From Nocardioides sp. (GTDB lineage Bacteria; Actinomycetota; Actinomycetes; Propionibacteriales; Nocardioidaceae): a DNA stretch of 64,000 nt. Of the stretch, positions 50,249 through 58,349 are shown piece by piece. The stretch covers positions 620,001 to 684,000 of the forward strand of contig JBAOIH010000001.1 in NCBI GenBank assembly GCA_037045645.1, given 5' to 3'. Position numbers and translations under genes: made by a program. Every line of letters starts with the position of its first letter. Within the stretch, counting starts at the first letter, position 1. The notes under the pieces are model-generated. The model did no database searches and was not told the DNA's origin. It saw only the letters and a list, made by a program, of their open reading frames with translations.

Positions 50249-52669
50249 ATGAGCGACACCCTCCCGCTTCCAGAATTCCAGGCCGATCCGACCCCGCGCA
50301 CCGAGCGTCGCGGACCTTCGCAGGAGGAATTGCTCGACGGGCTCAACGAGCCACAACGCGCCGCGGTCGTGCACGAGGGGGCGCCACTGCTGGTGGTCGC
50401 GGGAGCAGGGTCAGGCAAGACCCGCGTCCTCACGCGCCGCATCGCGTGGCTGGTCTCGCAGCGGCGTGCCCACCCCGGCTCGATCCTGGCGATCACCTTC
50501 ACCAACAAGGCCGCCGCAGAGATGAAGGAACGCGTCGAGGACCTCGTCGGCAAGCGCGCCCGGATCATGTGGGTGTCGACCTTCCACTCGGCCTGCGTAC
50601 GCATCCTGCGCAAAGAGATCGACAAGCTCGGCTTCAAGTCCAACTTCTCGATCTATGACGCCGCGGACTCCAAACGGTTGATGAGCCTGGTGCTCGGCGA
50701 TCTCGAACTCGATCCCAAGCGATATCAACCGGCCGCCGTGCTGCACTGGGTCTCCGATCACAAGAACGATCTGCGCGACGCCGACGATGCCGCCAAGGAC
50801 ACCCGCAACTCCTTCGAGGAGGCGTACGCACGGGCGTACGCCTCCTATCAACGACGGTTGCGCGAAGCGAACGCGCTGGATTTCGACGACCTGATCATGT
50901 TGACGGTGCGGATCTTCCAGCAGTTCCCGGAGGTGCGTGAGACCTATCGCCGGCGCTTTCGGCACGTGTTGGTCGACGAATACCAAGACACCAACCACGC
51001 GCAGTACGCCCTGATCCACCAACTCTGCGCGGACTCCATGGAGGAGACCGGGGACGACCACGATCGGGTTGCTCCCAGCGAACTCATGGTTGTCGGCGAC
51101 GCCGACCAGTCGATCTATGCCTTCCGTGGTGCCAACATCCGCAACATCCTCGACTTCGAGCAGGACTTCCCGCAGGCCACCACCATCTTGTTGGAGCAGA
51201 ACTACCGCTCGACTCAGACGATCCTCGACGCGGCCAACGCGGTGATCACCCGCAACGAATCGCGCAAACCCAAGCGCCTGTGGACCGATCAGGGCCCCGG
51301 GGCGGCGGTGGTCGGCTATGTCGCCGACGACGGCTATGACGAGGCGCGCTTCGTCTCCGACGAGATCGATCGGTTGACCGATGGCGCACATGCCCGCGCC
51401 GGTGAGGTCGCGGTCTTCTATCGGACCAACGCACAATCGCGTGCGTTCGAAGAGGTGTTCATCCGCACCGGTCAGCCCTACAAAGTGGTCGGAGGTGTCC
51501 GCTTCTATGAGCGGCGAGAGGTGCGTGACGCGCTGGCCTACCTGCGGATGCTGGTCAATCCCGCCGACGAGATCTCCTTGCGGCGCGTGCTCAACACGCC
51601 CAAGCGCGGCATCGGTGATCGGGCCGAGGCCTGCGTGCAGGCGCTCGCCGAACGCGAGCGGATCACCTTCTGGGACGCGCTCCAGCGAGCAGACGAGGCA
51701 CCTGGGTTGGCGACCCGATCGTTGCGCAACATCGTCGGCTTTGTCGGGCTGGTCCAGGAGTTGCAGTCGATGGTGGACGCTGGCGAACGCGCCGACGTGA
51801 TCTTGGAGTCGGTGCTCGACCGCACCGGCTATCTGGCCGAGTTGGAGAACTCCGACGACCCCCAGGACGGCACCCGGGCCGAAAACCTCGCCGAACTCGT
51901 CGCGGTGGCCCGCGAGTTCAGCGACGATCCGGTGGCCGGGCCGTCGGCAGACCCGGCGGATGTGGACGCCGGCCAGGTCGCGCCGGGGCTCGCCGACTTC
52001 TTGGAGCGGGTAGCGCTCGTCGCCGACTCCGACCAGATCCCCGACGCTCCCGACGAGGACGACGGGGGAGTCGTCACCTTGATGACGCTGCACACCGCGA
52101 AGGGGTTGGAGTTTCCGGTCGTGTTCTTGACCGGGTTGGAGGACGGCGTCTTCCCGCACTCGCGTTCCTTGGGCGATCAGCCTGAGTTGGAGGAGGAGCG
52201 GCGGCTGGCGTACGTCGGCCTTACCCGCGCCCAACAGCGGCTCTATGTCTCGCGGGCGCTGATGCGTTCGGCCTGGGGCACCCCGGCCCACAACCCGGCC
52301 TCGCGTTTTCTCGACGAGATCCCGGCGGAGTTGGTGGACTGGCGGCGCACCGCACAAGCTCAGACCAGATGGAGTCGCCCCGACTGGTCGTCCTCGTCCC
52401 CTGCGGCCAGCGGCATGGGCAGCCCGACGGCGGCGGGTCGGCGCAACTTCACCGCCGCCGCGGCGCGTGCGGATGCCGCCTCGAAGTCGAAGCCCGCGCG
52501 CGACGTACCCTCTCTCGAGCCGGGGGACAGGGTGCTGCACGACTCGTTCGGGATGGGCACGGTGGTCGCGCTGGAGGGTGCGGCGGAGAAGGCCGTCGCC
52601 TCGATCGACTTCGGCTCCGAGGGAGTCAAGCGCCTGCTGTTGCGCTACGCGCCGGTGCAGAAGCTCTGA
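50249..52669 (+). CDS. pcrA: ATP-dependent DNA helicase UvrD/PcrA
   Basis: An 806-residue SF1A 3'-5' helicase. All motifs are visible: the Q motif LNEPQRAAVVHEGAPLLVVA, Walker A GAGSGKTRVLTRRIAWL, Ia ITFTNKAAAEMKERV, II VDEYQDTNHAQ, III GDADQSIYAFRGA, IV LEQNYRSTQTIL, V VTLMTLHTAKGLEFPVVFL and VI YVGLTRAQQRLYV. The C-terminal region ends in the PcrA-type beta-rich module LEPGDRVLHDSFGMGTVVAL that can contact RNA polymerase. Acts in nucleotide excision repair and displacement of RecA. Confidence 0.96.
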   Translation: MSDTLPLPEFQADPTPRTERRGPSQEELLDGLNEPQRAAVVHEGAPLLVVAGAGSGKTRVLTRRIAWLVSQRRAHPGSILAITFTNKAAAEMKERVEDLVGKRARIMWVSTFHSACVRILRKEIDKLGFKSNFSIYDAADSKRLMSLVLGDLELDPKRYQPAAVLHWVSDHKNDLRDADDAAKDTRNSFEEAYARAYASYQRRLREANALDFDDLIMLTVRIFQQFPEVRETYRRRFRHVLVDEYQDTNHAQYALIHQLCADSMEETGDDHDRVAPSELMVVGDADQSIYAFRGANIRNILDFEQDFPQATTILLEQNYRSTQTILDAANAVITRNESRKPKRLWTDQGPGAAVVGYVADDGYDEARFVSDEIDRLTDGAHARAGEVAVFYRTNAQSRAFEEVFIRTGQPYKVVGGVRFYERREVRDALAYLRMLVNPADEISLRRVLNTPKRGIGDRAEACVQALAERERITFWDALQRADEAPGLATRSLRNIVGFVGLVQELQSMVDAGERADVILESVLDRTGYLAELENSDDPQDGTRAENLAELVAVAREFSDDPVAGPSADPADVDAGQVAPGLADFLERVALVADSDQIPDAPDEDDGGVVTLMTLHTAKGLEFPVVFLTGLEDGVFPHSRSLGDQPELEEERRLAYVGLTRAQQRLYVSRALMRSAWGTPAHNPASRFLDEIPAELVDWRRTAQAQTRWSRPDWSSSSPAASGMGSPTAAGRRNFTAAAARADAASKSKPARDVPSLEPGDRVLHDSFGMGTVVALEGAAEKAVASIDFGSEGVKRLLLRYAPVQKL

Positions 52670-52699
52670 GCCCCGTCGTCAACTCTGAGCCCTGTCGTC
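52664..52699 (+). repeat. Direct repeat including the pcrA stop codon
   Basis: CTCTGAGCCCCGTCGTC (52664-52680) and CTCTGAGCCCTGTCGTC (52683-52699) match at 16 of 17 bases. The first copy contains the pcrA stop codon TGA. See also similar stop-including repeats after groEL, sucD and guaA. Confidence 0.7.
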
Positions 52700-52738
52700 G
52701 CCCCGACCTGAGTCGAATCGAGCCCCCGTCGAGATCGC

Positions 52739-53602
52739 TCAGAACGCCAGGCCGTGCTGCGCGAACGCGCCGACAGGGTCGACGGGGTCACCCGCGCCGG
52801 GGCGCACCTCGAGGTGCAGGTGGGGACCGGTGGAGTTGCCGGTGCTCCCCACGGTGCCGATCACGTCGCCACCGTTCACGCGCTCGCCGACGTTGACGTA
52901 GATCGAGGTCTGGTGACAGAACCAGATCTCGGTGCCGTCGTCGAGGGTGAGGATGGTGCGGTTGCCATAAGAGCCGGCATAGCCGGTCTCGGTGATGGTG
53001 CCGTTCGCGATCGCGTGGATCGGCGTTCCGATCGGAGCCGCGAGGTCCTGACCGGTGTGCACCCGAGACCAGAGATAACTGGCCGCACCGAACGTGGCAC
53101 TGATGCGGTAGCCGCTCAGCGGCATCACCCAGGCGTTCTCCAAGATGTCCTGAGCGCGGCTCTGCACCTTCTGGTCGACCTGCGCAAGCGCGCTGTTGCG
53201 CTCCTTGAGTGCGGTCTCGGCCTGCTTCAGCAGACCGGCTGAGGCGCCACTGCCGCGCGAGGAGGAGGACCGGCTGACCTGTGCGCCCCTGCCGGAGAGC
53301 ACGTCGCTCGACATCGTTGTCGTGGTTCCGCTCAACGCGCCGGCGGGCGTGTAGGCGAACTCCATCGGTGCCGGTGTGATCTCGGCTGCCTCGACCGCTG
53401 TGGTGGCACCGAAGGCGGCGACGGCCAACGTCGCCACACCCGCCACGAGCGGGCCGGACGGCAACAGTCGCAGCGCGCGACGCGGCGGTTTGGCGGCGCG
53501 GCGCTTGCCGGCCGTCGGCTGCGTCGAGAGGTGGGGGTTCTCGGTCGGAGACACCTGCGCAATGGCACGGCGAGACGTGCGCGGCGCGCGGTGGTCACCC
53601 AT
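52739..53602 (-). CDS. Secreted M23-family metallopeptidase
   Basis: A 287-residue exported peptidase. A basic N-terminus of about 40 residues and a hydrophobic segment (GPLVAGVATLAVAAFGATTAV) form a signal or anchor; a Ser-rich linker and a short coiled coil (LLKQAETALKERNSALAQVDQ) follow. The M23 domain at about residues 165-285 has zinc ligands in SRVHTGQDLAAP and HLHLEVRPG, with the His of WFCHQTSIY as further active-site residue. It cuts peptidoglycan cross-links. The long divergent region upstream contains a leader hairpin. Confidence 0.9.
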   Translation of the reverse strand: MGDHRAPRTSRRAIAQVSPTENPHLSTQPTAGKRRAAKPPRRALRLLPSGPLVAGVATLAVAAFGATTAVEAAEITPAPMEFAYTPAGALSGTTTTMSSDVLSGRGAQVSRSSSSRGSGASAGLLKQAETALKERNSALAQVDQKVQSRAQDILENAWVMPLSGYRISATFGAASYLWSRVHTGQDLAAPIGTPIHAIANGTITETGYAGSYGNRTILTLDDGTEIWFCHQTSIYVNVGERVNGGDVIGTVGSTGNSTGPHLHLEVRPGAGDPVDPVGAFAQHGLAF

Positions 53603-54005
53603 AAATCCGATTCCCTTCCCAGAAGTTTGCCTGGCTCGCCCGAGGGGAAAGACCGCCCTTGGAGGTCTGCCCCGAGGCCCAGCGACTTCGGAACGATAAC
53701 GGAACGGTTACGCATGGCCGAAATCGTGGGGCGACCGCATCATGCCAACAGCGTTCAGCCGTCCGCACGCGTTCTCCACAATTCCGCTGCCCCACGCGGG
53801 GAAGACGTGTCCCGAGTTCGCGTTTCGACCGTTCGGCGCACCGAACCGTACGCGTGTCAGATCTCATGCCGAACAGGGGTGAGCACCCCCGGCGCTAACG
53901 ACTAGGGTGCGGAGAGGACCTGGCCAGGTCGCGCCCCGCAAGGCTCTGGGGACCCCGCGATGGTCGTACGGCCCGCTCAACTACACCCAACAGAAGGACT
54001 GATCA
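53603..54005. other. Divergent intergenic region between the M23 peptidase and sucC
   Basis: About 400 bases with no gene. Left part (leader of the peptidase, read on the minus strand): a hairpin at 53644-53673, GGGG-AGACC pairing with GGTCT-CCCC around short bulges, then GGGAATCGGA shortly before the start codon. A direct repeat GGAACG(A/G)TAACGGAACGG-like stretch lies near 53690-53710. A c-di-AMP (ydaO) riboswitch is a known leader type for actinobacterial wall hydrolases, but I could not confirm its motif. Right part: TAGGGT at 53903-53908 may be the sucC -10 box, and ACCTGGCCAGGT at 53918-53929 is a 12-bp palindrome in its leader. Confidence 0.5.
53903..53908 (+). promoter_or_regulatory. 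Possible sucC -10 box (TAGGGT)
   Basis: TAGGGT, the same hexamer as before pcrA, about 97 bases upstream of the sucC start. A 12-bp palindrome (ACCTGGCCAGGT, 53918-53929) follows and would lie at the 5' end of the transcript. Confidence 0.4.
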
Positions 54006-55172
54006 GTGGATCTGATGGAGTTTCAGGCGAAGGAGCTCTTCGCCAAGCACGGCGTGACCACCACGCTCGGCACGGTCGTCGAGACCGCCGACGAGGCCAA
54101 GGCCGCCGCTGAGCAGTTCGGCGGCGTCACCGTCGTCAAGGCCCAGGTCAAGGCCGGTGGCCGCGGCAAGGCGGGCGGCGTGAAGATCGCGAAGACGCCC
54201 GACGAGGCATTCGAGTACGCCAGCAACATCCTCGGCATGGAGATCAAGGGTCTGACGGTCAACCGCGTCCTGGTCACGCCGGCCACCCCGCCGGTGGAGG
54301 AGTACTACTTCTCCTATCTGCTCGATCGCTCCAACCGCTCGCACCTGTGCATCGTCTCGGTCGAGGGTGGCGTCGAGATCGAGGAGGTCGCCAAGACCAA
54401 CCCCGAGGCCGTCCGGAAGATCGACATCAACGCCCTTGAGGGCGTGACACCCGAGAAGGCCGCCGCGATCGTCGACGAGGCCAAGTTCCCCGCAGAGTTG
54501 CGCGACCAGGCCATCGAGATGGCCCAGCAGTTGTGGAAGGTGTACGTCGAGGAGGACGCCACCCTCGTCGAGGTCAACCCGCTGGCCCGGTTGGAGGGCG
54601 ACAAGCTCGAGGCGCTCGACGGCAAGGTGTCGCTCGACGACAACGCCTCGGAGGTCCGCCACCCCGATCACGAGCAGTTCGAGATCCGCGAGGAGGCCGA
54701 CCCGCTGGAGGCCAAGGCCAAGGATAAGGGCCTCAACTACGTCAAGCTCGACGGCCAGGTCGGGATCATCGGCAACGGCGCCGGTCTGGTGATGAGCACG
54801 CTCGACGTGGTGGCGTACGCAGGGGAGAACCACGGCGGCGTCAAGCCCGCCAACTTCCTCGACATCGGCGGTGGCGCCAACGCGCAGGTGATGGCCGACG
54901 GCCTCGACGTGATCCTCAACGACCCCGACGTCAAGAGCGTGTTCGTCAACGTCTTCGGCGGCATCACCGCGTGTGACGAGGTCGCCAACGGCATCGTGGG
55001 TGCCCTGGGCATCTTGGGCGACGAAGCGACCAAGCCGTTGGTCGTACGACTCGACGGCAACAACGTCGAAGAGGGCCGACGCATCCTCGCCGACGCCAAC
55101 CACCCGCTGGTGACCATGGTCGACACCATGGACGGCGCCGCCGACAAGGCCGCCGAACTGGCCAACGCCTGA
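54006..55172 (+). CDS. sucC: Succinyl-CoA synthetase beta subunit
   Basis: Subunit of the TCA-cycle enzyme that couples succinyl-CoA hydrolysis to ATP or GTP formation. The 388-residue protein starts at GTG (an ATG at 54015 is in frame). ATP-grasp residues include VVKAQVKAGGRGKAGGVKIAK, a hinge at VNRVLVTPATPPVEEYYFS, and EVNPLARLEGDKLEALDGKV. The C-terminal domain GGGANAQVMADGLDVIL with the NVFGGITACDEVANGI loop contacts SucD. AAGGA precedes the start. sucD follows after 35 bases. Confidence 0.96.
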   Translation: MDLMEFQAKELFAKHGVTTTLGTVVETADEAKAAAEQFGGVTVVKAQVKAGGRGKAGGVKIAKTPDEAFEYASNILGMEIKGLTVNRVLVTPATPPVEEYYFSYLLDRSNRSHLCIVSVEGGVEIEEVAKTNPEAVRKIDINALEGVTPEKAAAIVDEAKFPAELRDQAIEMAQQLWKVYVEEDATLVEVNPLARLEGDKLEALDGKVSLDDNASEVRHPDHEQFEIREEADPLEAKAKDKGLNYVKLDGQVGIIGNGAGLVMSTLDVVAYAGENHGGVKPANFLDIGGGANAQVMADGLDVILNDPDVKSVFVNVFGGITACDEVANGIVGALGILGDEATKPLVVRLDGNNVEEGRRILADANHPLVTMVDTMDGAADKAAELANA

Positions 55173-55207
55173 TCGCCCGAGACGCTTCGATAAGGACTTA
55201 GAACAAG

Positions 55208-56101
55208 ATGTCTATCTACCTCAACAAGGACTCCAAGATCATCGTCCAGGGCATGACCGGCGGCATGGGTGCCAAGCACACCACGCTGATGGTCGAGTCC
55301 GGCGCCAACATCGTCGGTGGTGTCAACGCGCGCAAAGCCGGTACCACCGTCGAACTCGGGGGCAAGGAACTGCCCGTCTTCGGCACCGTTGCCGAAGCCA
55401 TGACCGCGACGGGCGCCAACGTGTCGGTCGCGTTCGTACCTCCCGCTTTCACCAAGGATGCCTGCCTGGAGGCCATCGACGCCGAGATCCCGCTTCTGGT
55501 CGTGATCACCGAAGGTGTGCCGGTGCAGGACACCGCCGAGGTCGTGGCGTACCTGGACGGACCCAATAACACTGGGGCGACCCGGATGATCGGCCCCAAC
55601 TGCCCGGGCATCATCACGCCCGAGGAGTCGCTGGCCGGCATCACGCCGCACACGATCGCGGGCAAGGGCCCGGTCGGTCTGGTGTCGAAGTCCGGCACGC
55701 TGACCTACCAGATGATGTACGAGCTCAAGGACCACGGTTTCACCACCGCGATCGGCATCGGGGGAGACCCGATCATCGGCACCACGCACATCGACGCGCT
55801 CGAGGCGTTCGAGAAGGACCCCGAGACCAAGGCGATCGTGATGATCGGCGAGATCGGCGGCGACGCAGAGGAGCGCGCGGCGGCGTACATCAAGGAGCAC
55901 GTGACCAAGCCGGTGGTCGGCTATGTCGCGGGCTTCACCGCCCCCGAGGGCAAGACGATGGGCCACGCCGGCGCCATCGTGTCGGGATCCTCGGGCACCG
56001 CGCAGGCCAAGAAGGAGGCCCTCGAAGCTGCGGGCGTCAAGGTCGGCAAGACTCCGTCCGAGACCGCGCAGCTGATGCGGGAGATCCTCGAGTCCCTCTG
56101 A
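55208..56101 (+). CDS. sucD: Succinyl-CoA synthetase alpha subunit
   Basis: A 297-residue partner of SucC that binds CoA and carries the phosphohistidine. N-terminal Rossmann motif KIIVQGMTGGMGAKHTTLM; GPNCPGIITPEE; the active-site His is expected in GKTMGHAGAIVSGSSGTAQ near residue 246. Length is normal. AAGGACTTAG lies upstream of the ATG. Its stop codon is directly followed by the repeat word CCTGTCGC. Confidence 0.96.
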   Translation: MSIYLNKDSKIIVQGMTGGMGAKHTTLMVESGANIVGGVNARKAGTTVELGGKELPVFGTVAEAMTATGANVSVAFVPPAFTKDACLEAIDAEIPLLVVITEGVPVQDTAEVVAYLDGPNNTGATRMIGPNCPGIITPEESLAGITPHTIAGKGPVGLVSKSGTLTYQMMYELKDHGFTTAIGIGGDPIIGTTHIDALEAFEKDPETKAIVMIGEIGGDAEERAAAYIKEHVTKPVVGYVAGFTAPEGKTMGHAGAIVSGSSGTAQAKKEALEAAGVKVGKTPSETAQLMREILESL

Positions 56102-56251
56102 CCTGTCGCGTTTGTTCCGCCGACAGGCCTCGACCTGTCGCGTTTGCTCCGCGAGACCCCGCCGACCTGTCGCGTTTGCGCACTCCCCTGTGGATGAAAA
56201 GTGCATTAGCGACAGGTCGGCGCTGTCTTGGCGAGCAGATGCGACAGGTCA
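56099..56251. repeat. Head-to-head repeats of TGACCTGTCGC between convergent gene ends
   Basis: ACCTGTCGCGTTTG occurs at 56101-56114, 56133-56146 and 56165-56178. On the other strand GCGACAGGTC occurs at 56209-56218 and 56241-56250. GCCGACCTGTCGC (56161-56173) and GCGACAGGTCGGC (56209-56221) form a perfect 13-bp inverted repeat, a likely bidirectional terminator. sucD and the convergent membrane gene each end with the same 11-mer, TGACCTGTCGC, read in their own direction, with TGA being the stop. Confidence 0.85.
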
Positions 56252-57727
56252 GCAGCCGGCCTGGGTGAAGCCGCACAGCCCGGGGATCAGGTCGGCTGTC
56301 ACCGAGGTGAGCCCCTCGGCCGCGTCTGCGGACAACGGTCCAGGTGCGTACTCTCCCGAGGCGGCCGTGATCAAGATGCCGCGCCCGCGGCGGGTGAACT
56401 GGAAGACCTCGCCACCCATGGCGCCCTCGAACGACTGCCCGAAAGTGGTCGAGTCATAGCCGGTGTCGGAGTCGAGCACGGTCCACAGCAGTTTCGTCCA
56501 GCCCATGTCGACGCCCGCGGGAGGAGTCTGGGAGGGACACGTGGCCAGCCGCTCGCGCAATTGTGCGAGCACCTGCGCGGCGCGCTCCGCCGAGTCGTAC
56601 GAGATCACCTGTCGGGTCTGCGACCACTCCGGCCCATGCCCGCTGCCCACCAAGCGCCCGGTCAGGCCCTCGGCAGGGATCAGCGGCTCGCCACACAGCA
56701 GGGTCCGGTCGACCCCGACGAGATCACCGGCCGGCCCCTCCAAGCCGCCACCATCACCGGAGTTGTCGGGGATGCCGGCCAGCAGGTCCAGATCGGGTAC
56801 GTCACCTTGGCCGACGAGCTCGGACTCGACAGGGTCAGAACTCCAGAAGAGGGCAGCAGCCTCCTCCTGGGGGCTGATCGCCTCGCGGTCTTCACCGAAC
56901 GCCGCCGCAGCTATCACGGGGCTGAGAGCGCTGGCGTTGGCATCCGGACCGTTCGGTCCGCCGCCGGGCATGCCGTACTGCCACAACAGCACACGGTCGC
57001 CCTTCTGCACCACGATCTGTCGGGTCCACCAGCCGGCATCGCAGTTCTGGCAGTCTCCCGACGGTTGCGACCAGCCACCGATCGTCCAGCCGTCGAAGCT
57101 GGTGCTCCCGATGTCGAACGCCTGGGAGTCATCAGGACTTTGATTGCCACCGCCGTGCGGCCGGGTGCACTCGGTCACCCACAGCCCAGCGGTGCTGAAG
57201 GCGATCTCCGCCGCAGCCTTGTCCTTGAAGAGCAACACCGTCTCCCGCACCTCGGCAAACGGCACCTTGCTGCCTTGAGCCGTCGTCGCGACCGTCTGGC
57301 TCGCAAGGTCTTGAGCTCGCAGCAGCCGAGCGACATCTTCGGACGGCTGACAATCCAGGGTCGTCTTGTTGGCGACCACCTTCCAACCGGACAGCGGTAC
57401 GACACCGGAGTCGAGGCCGTCCTCGGACATGGCGTCGGGAGAGACCAGGACGCCGTCCTCCAGGAGGCGTTCTGTCCCGCCGGTCGGGGTCGTCGAGGCT
57501 GTCGTACGCGAAGCCGGGTCGAGGGGGCGATGGGAATCGGTCCCGTTCGAGGCGAGCAGGATGGAGCCGCCCGCGATCGCGGCGACGACCGCGGCACCGG
57601 CTCCGACCGCGATGGCGTTGCGGCGCCTTCGGTGTCGGGTGCCCAGGCGGCGTACGTCGGCCGCGTCGAGCGGCTGCGCCACGGGCACGTCGCGCAGTGA
57701 GTCGAGGTGCGGCAGGTGCTCAGGCAT
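56249..57727 (-). CDS. Membrane-anchored partner of a sigma factor (module 4)
   Basis: A 492-residue single-pass protein. A short cytosolic part (MPEHLPHLDSLRDVPVAQPL, then a basic RRLGTRHRRRR) precedes a transmembrane helix at about residues 38-60 (VGAGAAVVAAIAGGSILLAS). The extracellular part of about 430 residues includes several Cys (CQPSEDVARLL, TECTRPHGG, CQNCDAGWW, TLLCGEPL, GLCGFTQAGC) and looks like duplicated PknH-sensor-like or related domains, not a propeller. Overlaps the sigma gene by 8 bases. Regulatory role inferred. Confidence 0.7.
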   Translation of the reverse strand: MPEHLPHLDSLRDVPVAQPLDAADVRRLGTRHRRRRNAIAVGAGAAVVAAIAGGSILLASNGTDSHRPLDPASRTTASTTPTGGTERLLEDGVLVSPDAMSEDGLDSGVVPLSGWKVVANKTTLDCQPSEDVARLLRAQDLASQTVATTAQGSKVPFAEVRETVLLFKDKAAAEIAFSTAGLWVTECTRPHGGGNQSPDDSQAFDIGSTSFDGWTIGGWSQPSGDCQNCDAGWWTRQIVVQKGDRVLLWQYGMPGGGPNGPDANASALSPVIAAAAFGEDREAISPQEEAAALFWSSDPVESELVGQGDVPDLDLLAGIPDNSGDGGGLEGPAGDLVGVDRTLLCGEPLIPAEGLTGRLVGSGHGPEWSQTRQVISYDSAERAAQVLAQLRERLATCPSQTPPAGVDMGWTKLLWTVLDSDTGYDSTTFGQSFEGAMGGEVFQFTRRGRGILITAASGEYAPGPLSADAAEGLTSVTADLIPGLCGFTQAGC

Positions 57728-58208
57728 GGTGTGCTCCTTCGTCGAGCAGGGCGGCAAGCGCGGTGCGGCCTCGTGAGAGTCGAGCCTTGACGGTCCCCTC
57801 GGGGGCACCGACCTCGGCGGCGACCTGCGCGACCGGAAGGTCGGCGAGGTGATGCAGCACGATCGCCTGGCGTTGCGCGAAGGGCAGTTGCTTCAGCGCA
57901 TCCACGACGGCGACGCGGACTTCCGAGACGGGGTGTGCGCTCGATTCCGGAGCCAAGGCTCGGTCGGGAGCGCGGCGCCCAAGCCTCATCCGGCGCCAGC
58001 GTGAGATCGCGAGTCGATGGGCGGTCGTACGGATCCAGGCGTCGGGGTTGCCGTCCGACTGCAACTGTGACCGGTGCGCCCAGGCTCGTACGAACGCCTC
58101 CTGGACGCAGTCTTGTGCCTCGACGCGGTCACCGATCATGGCGTAGAGCTGGCGGGTCAGCCGTGGGTAGGACCCGGCGTACCACGCGTCGAACTCCGCG
58201 GCTTCCAT
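57720..58208 (-). CDS. SigE-family sigma factor (module 4)
   Basis: A 162-residue sigma factor. Region 2: FDAWYAGSYPRLTRQLYAMI, then DCVQEAFVRAWAHRSQL. Region 4: LPFAQRQAIVLHHLADLPVA and EVGAPEGTVKARLSRGRTAL. Complete and in frame. Coupled to the membrane partner by an 8-base overlap. The divergent sucCD end and the neighbouring fused sigma protein make this a second cluster of such regulators. Confidence 0.9.
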   Translation of the reverse strand: MEAAEFDAWYAGSYPRLTRQLYAMIGDRVEAQDCVQEAFVRAWAHRSQLQSDGNPDAWIRTTAHRLAISRWRRMRLGRRAPDRALAPESSAHPVSEVRVAVVDALKQLPFAQRQAIVLHHLADLPVAQVAAEVGAPEGTVKARLSRGRTALAALLDEGAHHA

Positions 58209-58349
58209 CGCGACGCCCTCTCAGTCGTGTGAAGTTCATCCTGGCCGGAGACCGGCGTGCCCTGGATACGCCGCACCGCAGCATCGGGTTGCGTCGGACC
58301 AGCGAGAGAATCCCGAAAGATCAGCGGACTCGGTAAGAAGGCCGGCGAG

